Origin: Cyanoderma ruficeps | Taxonomy: Eukaryota > Chordata > Aves > Passeriformes > Timaliidae | Direction of reading: 5' to 3' | Assembly: GCA_008694505.1 (NCBI GenBank) | Contig: VZDJ01007753.1 | Coordinates: 20,770,606 to 20,834,605 of the forward strand | DNA length: 64,000 nt | Shown here: positions 39,601 to 58,800 of the stretch, one piece after another | Layout of the letters: each line of letters starts with the position of its first letter | Position numbering within the stretch: the stretch's first letter is position 1 | Notes under the pieces: generated by a model | The model's database searches: none | What the model was told of the DNA's origin: nothing | The model's input: the letters and a program-made list of their open reading frames with translations, nothing else | Made by a program: the position numbers and the translations under genes

Positions 39601-41964
39601 TTAATGTTTAACTGTTTAACACACTGAATAGCAATGTAACAACGCAGAGAAAATTAGCTTGTTTGCCATTGATTAATGATAGATAATGTGTGCAGTTCCC
39701 CACAGTGGGACATTGGAACAGTTCTCTGTCAGGTACAAACTCAGGCTCATTAAGGCACGTCTTTACTTGCACAGTCTGATTCAGCATAAAAACCCACACA
39801 AATAGGAATGCACTTTAAAGATAAAAACAAGATTCACATTTAGCTTACTTAAACTGTAATGGAGGTGTAATGCGCCTCCAAATTATTTCATTCAGTTAAA
39901 CAAGAGAAAGATTGAAGAACAGAACAGAAGTTGCTTATTTCAACAGCTAGAAAAGAATTACAGGAGAATTATAGGTCAATACATTGAAAGAAGACAGTAG
40001 GAAAAAGTTACCAATAGTGATTCTTTTAAGTGTTGAATTTCAAAGAAGTGGAAACTTGGTAAACCTGTATAGGTATCAGCTGTGCACATGTAGGGTTATG
40101 TATCTCAAATGCCAGCCTTGTACAAGAAAGGTGTATACAGATGAATTTAAAACCAAGGAGAGTTACAGTTCTCAGCTTCTCAAAAATGGAAAGATTGTGT
40201 TTAAAAGAATAAGGTTTCTACAGCTACTGCTGAAGATTCACTTCAATTCAGAGCCACTGTAATTTTCTCTGTAAATGAGAAAAGGAGCTTAAGACACAGC
40301 TTTGTTCCTTTTGCTTTGTCAAATATTGTGAGCTCACAGGTTTTACTACTTTTCATATTTAATTTGAATCTAGATTTGCTAATAGTACACACTGTAATAG
40401 CTTTTGTAACATTTTTAATACACCAGAGAAAATGTTTATTTAGTAGCATCTAGAAATTGCTACTCAAATTCCACTTGCATTGTTATACTTTTAAGTTCCA
40501 CTATAAATTGTGTAAAATAAAGCTTCTCCCCCACCACCCCCCAAAAACCCCCCAAAAATTAAGAAACAGTAAGCTTTGAAATAGTACAAATCAATCTTTA
40601 GTGGGCTTTGGTCATTCACCTCCTTGAAAACCAGCATCAACTTTCTGAGAGGCCAGAAATGGTTTAACTTCCAGGCACAAAGGGGATCTGTGCTGCTTTT
40701 GGCCTTTCTTTTTTCAGGTCCTCCTAGAACAGAAGTAACTGTAGCATAATTTAAGCAACTGCTTAAAGCTGTCTGAATTGCTGCAGCCTTCACATGTGGG
40801 ATGCAGGATTTCCCAGACTCTCTGCAGGGCAGACAACTTCTAGACCTGCTCTGTGAGTGTGTCACACGCTTGGTTCCTTCTCTCTGGTAGAACATCCTAG
40901 GAAAGTGCTTGCAACTGCTTTGTGTTCCTCTGACCTCCTGTCAGATGTGAACCAATTCTACACAGCACATAAGCTTCCTGAGCCTGAAATACAAAGAAAA
41001 GAATGTCATTTTGTGGTGGTCTATTACTAACCCTGCAGTAAAGCAAAAGCATGTTTCAGAAGTCATTCTGTGAAGGATGTGCTCATAATGCTGTGTTATG
41101 TGGAGGCCACCTTGTGGCATTATGGAAGTAAAACTCAGATTAAAAGAAACAATACCATTTAGACTGCATATTTGCAAGAAAAAAGGATTCTAAACTGCTT
41201 ATTTTTTTAGAACGCAAACATCACACTTATGTGTCATTCTACCCTCATGTGAGACGATTACAGGTGCTGTCCATACAAGTAACAACACAGGAATCTGAGG
41301 ATGTGTGTAGCACCATTCTGTGGGTCATAGCTTATTAGCTAGTCAGCTCAATGAATGCTGCAATTATTAAACCTACTGCTTGCATGGTTAATGCACAATT
41401 GCTGCTTAACAGACATGTAGGGACAATTTTTTAGAGAACAGGAGAAGATGAGGAGTGCAGTCAAAGTACTGTAAAACTGACTTCCAGGTTACCATCATGT
41501 TACATATTTGTTCTGCTTGCATGAGAGAGTCTGGAAATTCTTACAGCAGGAAAATTATGTTCCTTTTCCTGGCACTTAAACTATTAAATTTCCTCCACTG
41601 AAGAATGAATTTGAATTTAGTAAAGATGAGTTCAGTTGCAACCAGGCAAAACTGGCTATCATCTCGATGTCAGCATTTACTATCTCCTAGGATAAGTGTG
41701 CCAAAGTAGAGTGTCCTGCTCATGGTTTTGGACATATATTATAAGAAGATGAAAACAATTTGTTCCTGAAAAAGTGTCCTGAGGAAAACTGTCCAGTCAC
41801 CTTAAAGCAAAAGCAAACAAGGGAGTAAGGGCATGTTATCTCTCCGAGACAGGAAAGTCCTCAATCCTACATGCTGACTCCATGCTGTGAGGGGGGATGT
41901 GTTGGAGATGCAGGAATTATTCTGACAACTGCAGAGTTTTCAGGAGATTAAGAGATTTTCTGCC
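33671..41964. other. Intergenic region between KATNBL1 and EMC7
   Basis: No coding gene recognised. Simple C/A-rich tract at about 40528-40560. The open frames at 35783-36206 and 40491-40895 carry no recognisable motif. PGBD4, present at this place in primates, is absent. Confidence 0.45.
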
Positions 41965-42430
41965 CCAAAACAGAATCATTTAGATTGCCAAAGACATCTT
42001 AGGTCATCAAGTTCAGCCAGTAACTTGACACTGCCAAGTGCACCACTAAACCATATCCCTAAGCATCATATCTCTGTGTCATTTGAGTACTTCCAGGAAT
42101 GGGGACTTCACCACTTCCCTGACCAGCCTGTTCCCATGCTTCACAATGCTTTGAATTAAGAATTTTTTCCCTAATGTCCTAGCTAAACCTCCCCTGGTGC
42201 AATTTGAGGCCATTTCCTCCTATCACTTGTTATTTCGTTGAAGAGGCTGATCCCCACATTGCTGCAACAGGTAGTTTTAGAGAACAATAAGGTCTCCCCT
42301 GAGCCTCCTTTTCTCCAGGCTAAAAAACTCAGCTCCATCGGCTGCTTCTTATGAGATTTGTGCTCCAGATTTTTCATCAGCTTCATTGCTGTTCTTTGAA
42401 TGGAATCTGTTTGAAGCAGACTGGCATTCT
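41965..42430 (-). mobile_element. CR1 LINE fragment between KATNBL1 and EMC7
   Basis: Reverse CR1: ACTTCACCACTTCCCTG near 42106, GCAATTTGAGGCCATTTCC near 42200, CCTTTTCTCCAGGCTAAA near 42307, TTTTCATCAGCTTCATTGC near 42371. Moderately diverged; the right limit is uncertain. Confidence 0.8.
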
Positions 42431-42587
42431 GTAGCACCTGAAGATAGCCTGTGCACTTTCTGCTCCAAGTCAGAGACCCTCTCAGGGCATCTTATATTCA
42501 AAAGAACAATTAGACTGTTGCTGAACTCAGGCTGCAATCCTGACTTTTCCGTCCGTGTTACCATTTCTAGTGTAGCACAGTAAATTG

Positions 42588-42601
42588 CCAGTAGATGGCA
42601 C
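42588..42601 (+). promoter_or_regulatory. CTCF-like motif, + orientation, between the two genes
   Basis: CCAGTAGATGGCAC matches all 14 positions of CCASYAGRKGGCRS. It lies about 160 bp past the end of a CR1 fragment and 3.1 kb upstream of the EMC7 start. Confidence 0.5.
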
Positions 42602-45559
42602 ACCACAATAATTTTTTTTTCAATGGTGCTGAAACAAATATGCAGCACAATTTTTGTTAATTTTGTGTTTAATCATAGTAAAGTTCCTTGGGTAGGAGAG
42701 AGCTCAGTAAATGAGTTACCTGGCTGTGGCCTTTCATAGTACCTTTATGCTGAACTCTTCCATCTGTCTTCAGTTTGTGTATTCTCATAAATCTTCTCGC
42801 TTTGCTGGGCATTTTGATTTCTTTTCACCTCTAACTAGTTTATCAAAAACCAAATAGGATGTAGCGATGAGTATTCCAATGCACGTGTAGTTCTTATTTA
42901 TCCTTTGTGTCAGCAAGAATTGTATCTTTGCTTCCCTTTGTGACCCAGCATGACTCATCTGGTGTGTTGGGTGTTGTTATCTGTGTGTCTATATCGGGGG
43001 ACTGACTCAAGGATTATGGGAAGATTAGAGGCAGATGGCTGACGGTGCTCCCTGCTTGTCTGGTCAAAGTCAGCACCTCTGCATATTCAGCCTGAGTCAC
43101 ACACAAAACAGATTTTGGGCTGCTGCCATTTGTGGTCCAGCACCTGTCTGGGTATTACAGTAAACCAGTATCAGTAACAAATCATCCTCATTGTCCAAAG
43201 CAAATATTTAAATACTAGCCAAGGTACTGTTAGCTTTATGGAAAGAGAAGTTTTCAGAGCAATCACACTGAAATGTTCAAAGGTGAATTAAATGCTTTAC
43301 TAATGGTGACTGTAACCAATATATACCAATACCTGTAAGCAAAAGACACGTAGCAAGTTTTGCTAGCATTCTGACTGTGAAAAGGATTCATCAAAAAATA
43401 AGTTCTGCTACCATTTTTTGCAAACTCCTTTTATCCTCAGGAGATTAAAAAACCCTCTTACAGTATACAACAGTACTCCAAGCCACTTATTTCTTTGTAA
43501 ACAGCTGTGATGATCTTGGATTCTGATAATGCATTCAGAGGCATTTAATAGGTTTCCTCTGCTTTTTCAGTTTGTATGTGAAACCAAAGGTGACAAGAAT
43601 CTGGAGACACAGATTTCAGTGTTTCCAGTGTGATGGCATTACATTAATCTAGGCCTTCTCCTTGTTCAAACCATTAGGGGCTGTCAGCTCTCATCCATCT
43701 GGCTGACAGTTCTGTAGCGTTAGCGGTAGCTGGTTGAAGCAACTCAGACAAAACCAAAAATGTTCTTGTGAGCAGGGTAGAACTTTTAAGAAACTTGCAA
43801 TTTTCTATGTAGCTGCTACTCAAGGAGTGAATCCATCAATGAAGAGACAACTACAAAACATGGAGGTCATTCTTGACTGCATTTTCAAGTTCATAGAATT
43901 GTTTGGTTGTTTCCATTGAACTGAAACTGTTACTTGTCACTTTTATCTGTCTTTTGATGAAAGAGTCACTTGAAATCAAGCTGCAGAAACAACTTTGCTA
44001 ATAGTAAAGTTCCTTCCAGAAAAACAAAAAGGTAGAATTTCCCAGCTGATGTACTAATTATTTTGATAAATATATGCCTGGATGTTTTTATGTCTTTGTT
44101 TCCATTTGTACTACTGTTGTTCTGGGATTTTTCTTTTTACCTAGGTGACAAACATCTACAGCACAATATCAAAACTCACAAGATAGCACAGTGCAATCCA
44201 CTCAAGCTGCCATTGTAGCTAGTCTTAACCAGAAAAAGGCAGTAATCAACCAAATTATTTTTTTTCTCAGTTGTGTACACTTAAAGATATGGTAACTGAT
44301 ATATTTGAATGAAAGAGAACTTTTAATATGTAAAGAAGTTACATGGTGAGAGGACAAGGGACTACTGACCTAACACTGAAAAGGGTGCATGCCAGTGCAG
44401 CTATTGGAAAAGATGCTGTTTAATTAACTTCTCAATTTGTTAACAGGATGATGTATATATAGAGAGAAGCTTCTTGGATTGGATTATGAAAGAACAAATA
44501 AGAGGGTCTTTGGGTTCTGCAAGGATTTAAACTGAGAAACTGCATTATATAAGTTATAAAAACAAATTATTAGGATGTGGAAATCCTTAAAACTGGACGG
44601 CATGATCATTCATACTGTGGTCTGACAGTATTCTACTACAGTTCTTTGAGGATATTTTATAAAAACGAGCATTTTTACACCAACTGCATGGTATGTCACC
44701 ATGAAGATGATGTCTGTCTGTGGTGTTGTGCTGGAAAGAATGTTGTCAGTAGCTTTAACATAAATGCTTCTGCTTAGTGATACTATTGGTAAGTACTTCT
44801 AACACTATTCAGTTCTGGCATTCTTAGGTTTCCACCCCCAAAACTCCTGGAGTTTTAGGTGTCTGTGAGCTTATGTGACAGAAGAACCTCAGAGATCATA
44901 TGTTTCCTGATTTTCTCCAAAGTAGAGACAGCTCAAAGATACTAATAGACAAATAATTCACAACATCCCACTGACAAAGGATGACAAATGCTTTTTAAAT
45001 CATGCCTAGTATAATGTAGTATTTTTATTATCAGCTGATGACAGGTTCATCTTGTTTAATGATAGTGTTTTCCACAGGTTCAGTAATTAACTCTGACATA
45101 CATAGGAGAGGTAAAAGGAAGCAACTGTATGCACAACGTGACAATGAATACATATGACATAACAGGATGTGCTTTGTAAAGGGAAATTAGAGGGCAGGGA
45201 AGGTATTACAGCCCTCGTGGTTTCTCTCATAAGTCTGTGCCTGCCTACTAAGTAAAACATTTTCATCCTATTGTAACTAATCTAACAAAATGCAGTGTTT
45301 TAAATAATTTTAAAAGATTACACTTTAACCCAATTTTAGTCTTTTGTAAGATTCGTTATTTCCCCCCCCCAGAAAATGTTTATTATTCTTTTCATGATAA
45401 CTTTTAAGATTTCAAACTACAATTCTTTAAATATATCCATTCCCAAGGAAGATACATGTACTTCTTACACATCCTTTTTCTTCAGGCTCACGTTTCTGTC
45501 ATTCCACATTTTAAGTGGCAAGTTATCCTTTGCTTTTATTCCCAAACCGAAGCACAAGG
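42602..45559. other. Intergenic region upstream of EMC7
   Basis: AT-rich, no gene seen. A run of C (about 45362-45370) lies 190 bp before the CpG island. Confidence 0.45.
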
Positions 45560-45623
45560 GAACCGCCCAGCCCGTCCCACACCGGCTTGTGACCTGCGGA
45601 AGGCGCGCGGGCTCAGCCCGGGC

Positions 45624-45675
45624 CGAGGGGCGGGGCCGAGGGGCGGGGCCGAGGGGCGGGGCCGAGGGGCGGGGC
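45624..45675. repeat. 13-bp GC-box tandem repeat, 4 copies
   Basis: Four perfect copies of CGAGGGGCGGGGC, each holding one SP/KLF GC box (GGGGCGGGGC), ending 47 bp before the EMC7 start codon. Confidence 0.92.
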
Positions 45676-45722
45676 CATCCCCCTCCGCGGCGGCGCAGGC
45701 GCGGGGCGGGCGGCGCGCGGCG

Positions 45723-52826
<7,104 letters not shown>

Positions 52827-53140
52827 TTAAGTCTTCCTCCTAAGTCTGAGTTTCCACAGCTGTTTGTTGTCATGTTTATTTGTCTTGAAAGATCAAAAAG
52901 CCACTGCTGTAAACTTTTAACTTGGCACAACATACCTTATGCTACAAGTGTGGTTTGTAACTTTTTTTAGACTGTATAATCTGTTTTGTACTTGACAGTA
53001 AGCAAAAGATGACATGGCTTCAATACTGTATCTGTATAAAGTTATTGATGATACTGAATTAACTATATTGTTCTGTAGAGAATTAAAATAAATTATACAA
53101 TGTGCTTCACGATAATAAATGTCTTAAGACAGTGTATTAA
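52827..53140 (+). other. EMC7: EMC7 3' UTR with two poly(A) signals
   Basis: Non-coding AT-rich sequence after the stop, with AATAAA at 53087 and 53114. Cleavage is expected within about 30 nt of one of them, giving a 3' UTR of about 280-310 nt. Confidence 0.7.
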
Positions 53141-53330
53141 AAAAATTCGAAGATAATAGAAGTGGAGTTCAGTTTCAAGATGTCTTTAATGTTTTACACT
53201 TGTTGAGTTCCGAAATGAACAAATCATCCTTTCAAAATGGAGTTGTGAGTTTACTGGGTAAGTAATTTGCTGTATCAGCTTGTCACATTACATATAAAAT
53301 CATTTTATGCTATTTGCTGCCTGTACAATT

Positions 53331-53595
53331 TACAGAATCACAGAGTGGGTAAGGTTGGAGGGGACCACAGTGGGTCCTCTGGTCCAATCTCCCAATCAGG
53401 GTCATCCTAGAGCACATGGCATGGGATTGCAACCAGCTGGTTCTTGGATATCTTCAGTGAGGGAGACACCACAACCTCCCTGGGCAATCTTTAGTTCAAA
53501 GATTTTCCACTGTGTATTGCCCAGTTTCACTCTGAATCTACTTTCTGCTAAAAACTCTTTGGGAAGAAAGAAAGCAAGGTATCTTGCCATGAGGA
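53331..53595 (-). mobile_element. CR1 LINE 3' fragment downstream of EMC7
   Basis: Begins ACAGAATCACAGAGTGGGTAAG, the reversed CR1 tip, followed by GGTTGGAGGGGACCACAG and CTAGAGCACATGGC. The part after about 53485 is more diverged. It lies about 210 bp past the last EMC7 poly(A) signal. Confidence 0.82.
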
Positions 53596-55260
53596 AGTAA
53601 TTTAAGCTGTCAAGATCTTGATTCTTTCTTTTCTAATTTGCATGTATCACTTTCATGACACTGACGCTTCTCACTCTTTTTTATTACCAGTGGAATGATT
53701 TGAGGCCAAATACAGAATTTTAAATGAAGTTCAAATTAACTAATTTTAAAATGAAAGAAAAAAACTTCAGGTGTAGCAGGAAGCTGAATTCTGCTCATCT
53801 TATAAATTATGTTCCAAAGTATATGGCTCTTGAGGAATGTTGAGTCACTGGCAGAAGTTTGTTCTTTGAGCATGCCTGTATACCTGTTACACAGTGTCTT
53901 TTCAAGCTACCCAGAAAAAAGTTGAAGAAACTGATTGTTTTTCACTAGTTGAACATTTGCAAATTAAAATAACATCAAACTTGCCACACCCTATTAGCAA
54001 CAGTCCATAAAATTTTTTCTCATCATAAATGCTGTTCTTCATCTTTACAACTGGTAACTTCTTAGGTAGCAGTGTCCGTGCAGTGTAGGTAATGCATATC
54101 TGCTTCCAAAAATGGTATTTAACATCCACTTACCGTACATCTGAAGTAAAATCAATTCTAATGCATGTATTTGTTCTGCCATACACAGAAGAGGGCTATA
54201 AATTTTCTTAGAACACATATTTAGAAGTTATGCTGGGAAACATTAAAGTTCCAAGAGACTAAATACTCATTCATAAGACTAAGTCAATTTTTAAGGTGTT
54301 GGAAAAGAAATAACCCAGTGCTTTCTGTGGACAATGAAAGATCTCACTCTGCAAAGTAAGCTGCACATTTTGCTCTCTTTTTGTTTCCCTTGAATAGTCG
54401 TCTTCTTTCACATATTAAGTAAAATATTTTCAGTGGAGACAAGAAGATATTTGGATATTCTTGCTGGAAGGATCTACTGAAATAAGTGTCAAGTTGCATT
54501 TTTTTTTAATAGTTATAATACTTTTGTGAAATTGTGAAAAAAATTATAACTATTAAAAAAAACCCTCTTTCAGTAGTGTCTTCTGAAAAATTATCTGAAA
54601 ACCAGAAAGCAGTTCTTTGAAGATGGAGCAGTTAGCATCGTTACTGTGCTAGCCTGAAAGTACAAGCCATGAGTTACTTTTGTTTAACAGTAGTTGAAAT
54701 AACAATTGAGTTGTGTTAGCCTATAATTAATCATACTGATGCATTTTTCCATGTTAGGAAAATGGAAAAATTCCAAAGGTAAGAACTAATATTCTGCCTT
54801 CTTTCATGGTGTCTGTTCACATTCTTGATTTGTCTTCAAGGGAGAATGGAGAATTCAGGCCATGAAAAGGTGAAAGTCTTTGTTAAAAGTTCAGAGTGAA
54901 AAAGTTCACAAGAACTGTAAAAATCGTAGCAAAACTTTGGAAGGAGCATATGGAATATTCAACACTTCTCTTTTTCTTAGGACTTTGTATATGGAGGTTG
55001 AGGCTGTTCCTTTGTGCATCAGGATCAGATGCAGTGTCCCGCTCTCAGAAACCTCTTGACAGAAAAATCAATCCCAAAAATCTTGTATATTATTCACCTT
55101 TTCACCTTTGTGATAAAGCAATTTGTAGAAGTGTGTTAGTCTGCTGCTGAACTACTGCAAGTTACAATTTTTTTTCATTTTAGAGCTGGAATCTGTGTGT
55201 CAAGTGAGCAAAGAGGTTCTAGCCAGAGTGCATTGGTCACTTACAGTCCATCTTGGAGAT
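53596..55260. other. Intergenic region with hairpin
   Basis: Contains the 54500-54562 inverted repeat. No coding sequence recognised. Confidence 0.45.
54500..54562. repeat. Perfect 20-bp inverted repeat
   Basis: Arms 54500-54519 and 54543-54562 (T8 followed by AATAGTTATAAT, and its exact complement) with a 23-nt spacer. Would form an AT-rich hairpin. Confidence 0.9.
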
Positions 55261-55821
55261 TGTTGTAGTTTAACCTTGGCCAATAGCCCAGCCCCATACA
55301 GCTGCTCACTCCCTTCCCCCGGTGGGATGGGGAAGAGAGTCAGAAGGGTAAAAGAACCTTTGTGGGTCGAGATAAAGGCAGTTTAACAGGGAAAGCAAAA
55401 TGTGCACACAAAAAGCAAGACAAAGAATTCACAACTTCCCATGGACAGGTAGATATTCAGTCATCCCCAGGACGACAGGGCTCTAGCACACCTAATGTGT
55501 ACTTGGGAAGTCAAACACCATCACTCCAAATATCCCACTCTTCTTCCCCCCACTATGTATGCAGAGCATGATGCCATATGGTCTGGAATATGCCTTTGGT
55601 CAGTCGGGGTCAACTGTCCTGGCTGTGTCACCTCCCAACTCCTGGTGCACGCCCAGGCCCGTTGCTGGTGGGGTGGGGTGAGGAGCAGAAAAGGCCTTGG
55701 CTCTGTGCATCAGTAATGAAATTGTGTCTGGGTTATCAACACTGTTTCCAGCACAAGTCCTAGGCATGGCCCCACACCAGCTAATGTAAAGGTTATAATT
55801 ACCACAGTCAAAACCAGCACA
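55261..55821 (-). mobile_element. Solo LTR of an avian endogenous retrovirus
   Basis: Read on + it opens TGTTGTAGTTTAACC and closes AAACCAGCACA, so it has the TG...CA ends of an LTR. Internal matches to a common songbird LTR include GATGCCATATGGTCTGGAAT, GTCAACTGTCCTGGCTGTG and GGTGGGGTGGGGTGAGGAG. Written in its own direction it starts TGTGCTGGTTTTGAC, which is why I place it on the minus strand. No internal retroviral genes flank it, so it is a recombined solo LTR. I see no target-site duplication (GAGAT left, GTCAA right), which suggests age. Class is probably ERV-L-like, not certain. Confidence 0.75.
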
Positions 55822-58800
55822 GTCAATTAAGGTTGTAATGTGCCCTTGGGCTATCATAAATGCAACTAGGGAAAACTTACTTGATCTGGTAGTAGTTATA
55901 ATGCAAGGTTGAATTTTTCAGAAAATAAATATTTGCTGTGGTTCAGTTTTATTTTCTTATTTACTGATTTTTAGGATCAGTCTTCTGTGTTAGGTTTGGC
56001 ATTTCCATTTTCAAAACAAAAAACAACATAGCTGCATTTTAGGGAGACTCCTTGAGATAACATAACGCAGATTGTGAATTGAAGCAACTGATACTTCAGA
56101 ACAGAAATTAAAGATTTACTTGGACTATAGACAGGCTGATTACCTTATTGCCAAAAGGAGGAAGACAAGCTCCCTCAGCGTGGCCTGGATAACCCTGCTG
56201 CCTTCTGATTACAAGTTCTGGTATTTCTCAGACTTTGTCATGCCTTAATTTAACAAGTGAAATTGGTTCATCAGTCTGCTGGAATTCTCTTGTGCTTTAG
56301 AAAGTTAAATCAGCTTACAGAAGGATCAAAGAAATCCCAGAGCCAGCAGAAAGTAAGCACCAGAAACATTCAGTCAGAGGCAGGAATTCTCTGTTCCTGG
56401 CAGTGAGTGTGAGTAATACAATGAGCTCACTGCATCTTGAGGATTTGTAGCTGAAGAGCTCATTTAGCCACATTCTGAATGAGTGGGCAACTGAGTTTAT
56501 GACAAGCCATGTAGAAGGGAGAGGAGACATATTTTGCTGAAGTCTGTTTTAGCTATTAGTCATTTAAGATGGTCTGGAAGGTGTTTGGAACATTTTGAAA
56601 TAATTTTACCAATTGCATCATCAAAGATGCTCATATTCTACACTTATGAGAAAGAAATCTAATGTACAGCTATCTGCCCTTTGTTTTAAACAAAAAAATA
56701 TTTGTTGGTGCTCTTTATCTTTTTGATGGAGTGGGGATGATAATGGCTCTGTAAATGGGGTATGTGCTGCTTCATAGAGACAGGTTGGCTTGTGATTAAG
56801 ACTTATATTTGTGAAGAGAACTTTAGTATCAAGTGCCTTGAGTTCGGATGCAACTGTCAGACTGTAAAAAAATCTATTTCTGTTTCAATTTCTTGTGTAT
56901 GAGTTATGAGAAACTCATCTCATAAAAGTAATCGTGAAGATAAATTTTGTAATGAATATTGGGTACTCAGTGTGGCAGTGACCTTACTGAAAAAAATCCA
57001 GGATGTAATCTTGTTAAAGAATACCTTTGTTAAGTACTATTGTGTAGATCTTTATATGTATCTGTTAAAGCAGCTCTTTTTAAGTAACTGCATGTCAAAA
57101 TTTCAAAAAAAATCTAGGCAATTTAAGTACATACCATTTTCCAACTTAGTGAAAAGTGTATTAGATCACTAAGATCATTTAAACATCACCAGTTGGGTAT
57201 TAATGTACCCTTAATTGCATAAAGGCCATGTGTGATCAGTAGCTCAAAGAGGGCAAAGTTTGTTTTACAGTTTGCTAAAAGGACCCTAAGCTTAACAGCA
57301 ATAGCAGTACCTTAAACTACTAAAAGGATTTAATTTTCATGTTTAAGACATCTTTGACCTTAATTTTGTCGCTATTGGTAGTTAGTAGATAGTGAATTTG
57401 TACTCCTACAATTTTATGTTTCATTTGAGACTTATTTCTTTTAGGAAAATAACCAATATAAAATAAATAGTAACAAACCCTTAGTGGTTTTCATCCTGAT
57501 GTGTCAGAATAAAATATGGATATACTTGGCTATATATTGTGCTAATTTAACAAACTAAAGGGAAATGGAAGTGTTTACATCTACTGTTAATGAGGTAAGG
57601 AATACAGAAAGAACTTAAAATTTTAAACTTCACATCAGTGGAGAAGGAGATTTACTGAACAATGTTAAAAGGTTGAAAATATTAGATTTTGAACATTCTT
57701 AGGCAGAAGAAACACAAGAGGCATCTGTGGTGCACAGGGCATTTGGAAGGTCCCACTTAATAGGCTTAATCATGGTCTATATCTCCAAAGGTTTGTTCCC
57801 AACCAGGAACTGGCACAGAGGCCAACTTGGCAGGAAGAACCCCTGTGCGTGCTGTGCTCTCCTAAACAGAGCTTGGAGACACTGCGGCTCAGGAGTCATT
57901 TTCTTCCCTGCTAACTTTGCTACCATATCCAGGAATTACTGGGAGGGGAGGGATAGTGTTGTTATTAGGCATATTCCAAAAATGTATTGACAGCTGTTAC
58001 ACAAGCTGAATACTACGAACCAGCAGATTCCCATGTCTAGGGAAGTTCTCTGGTAGTGTTTCAAATAGTAAGATACTTGAAGCTATAATGAATTGCAAGG
58101 AGAAAAATTTGGAGAAAGCCCCCAAAGGTAGAAGAAAATTTAAGTATTGCTGTCATGGCACATTTAACTCAAATATTAAGGTTTGCAAAAAATTGTAACT
58201 GAAAGATGCTTCCATGATGTTCTAGAGACATTGTTTTTTAGGTGAATGTAGTATTGGCAAGTGACAAGTGAGCAAATGAACTGTAGTCACAACCTTTAGG
58301 AGAGCACTGACTTCTTTACCTATTTGGTATTTGCCAAATGATATTTGCCTGTTATCCATGTGGATAAAGAAAAAACAGTTATCCCTTATTTCCCTCCATC
58401 TGGGAGATATTGTTATACCATTCAAGAGATCAAGTTTATCAGTCTTGCCCTCTGTCACTACATAAAAATTGAGCATCCATTTAAGGGTCTTCCCTCAGTG
58501 GTGCAATCTAGCCAGTTTTTCCCCACTCAGTGCAGGGTTCATTCTATATAATGATTTTTTAATAAGTACATTATTACACTTTGACTTCCAAAAAGCAATC
58601 AGTATCAATAGAGAAAAAAAGCAGAATTTTAAAGATATTTACTTCTTTCATCATTTCAGTGGCTTTAAAGACAGGACTTTAGATCTCAATGACTATTTTG
58701 AACATTATTCTGTGTGAATAATCAGGTGATTCAAGCCATATGTTAGTACAACATTTAGGGAGCTTTTAGTCAGAAAATCATCTGTAGGAATAGTATTGAG

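Noticed and set aside
41098..41125. GGCCACCTTGTGGCA as a further CTCF-like site
   Set aside because: Only 11 of 14 consensus positions agree, which is too weak without binding data.
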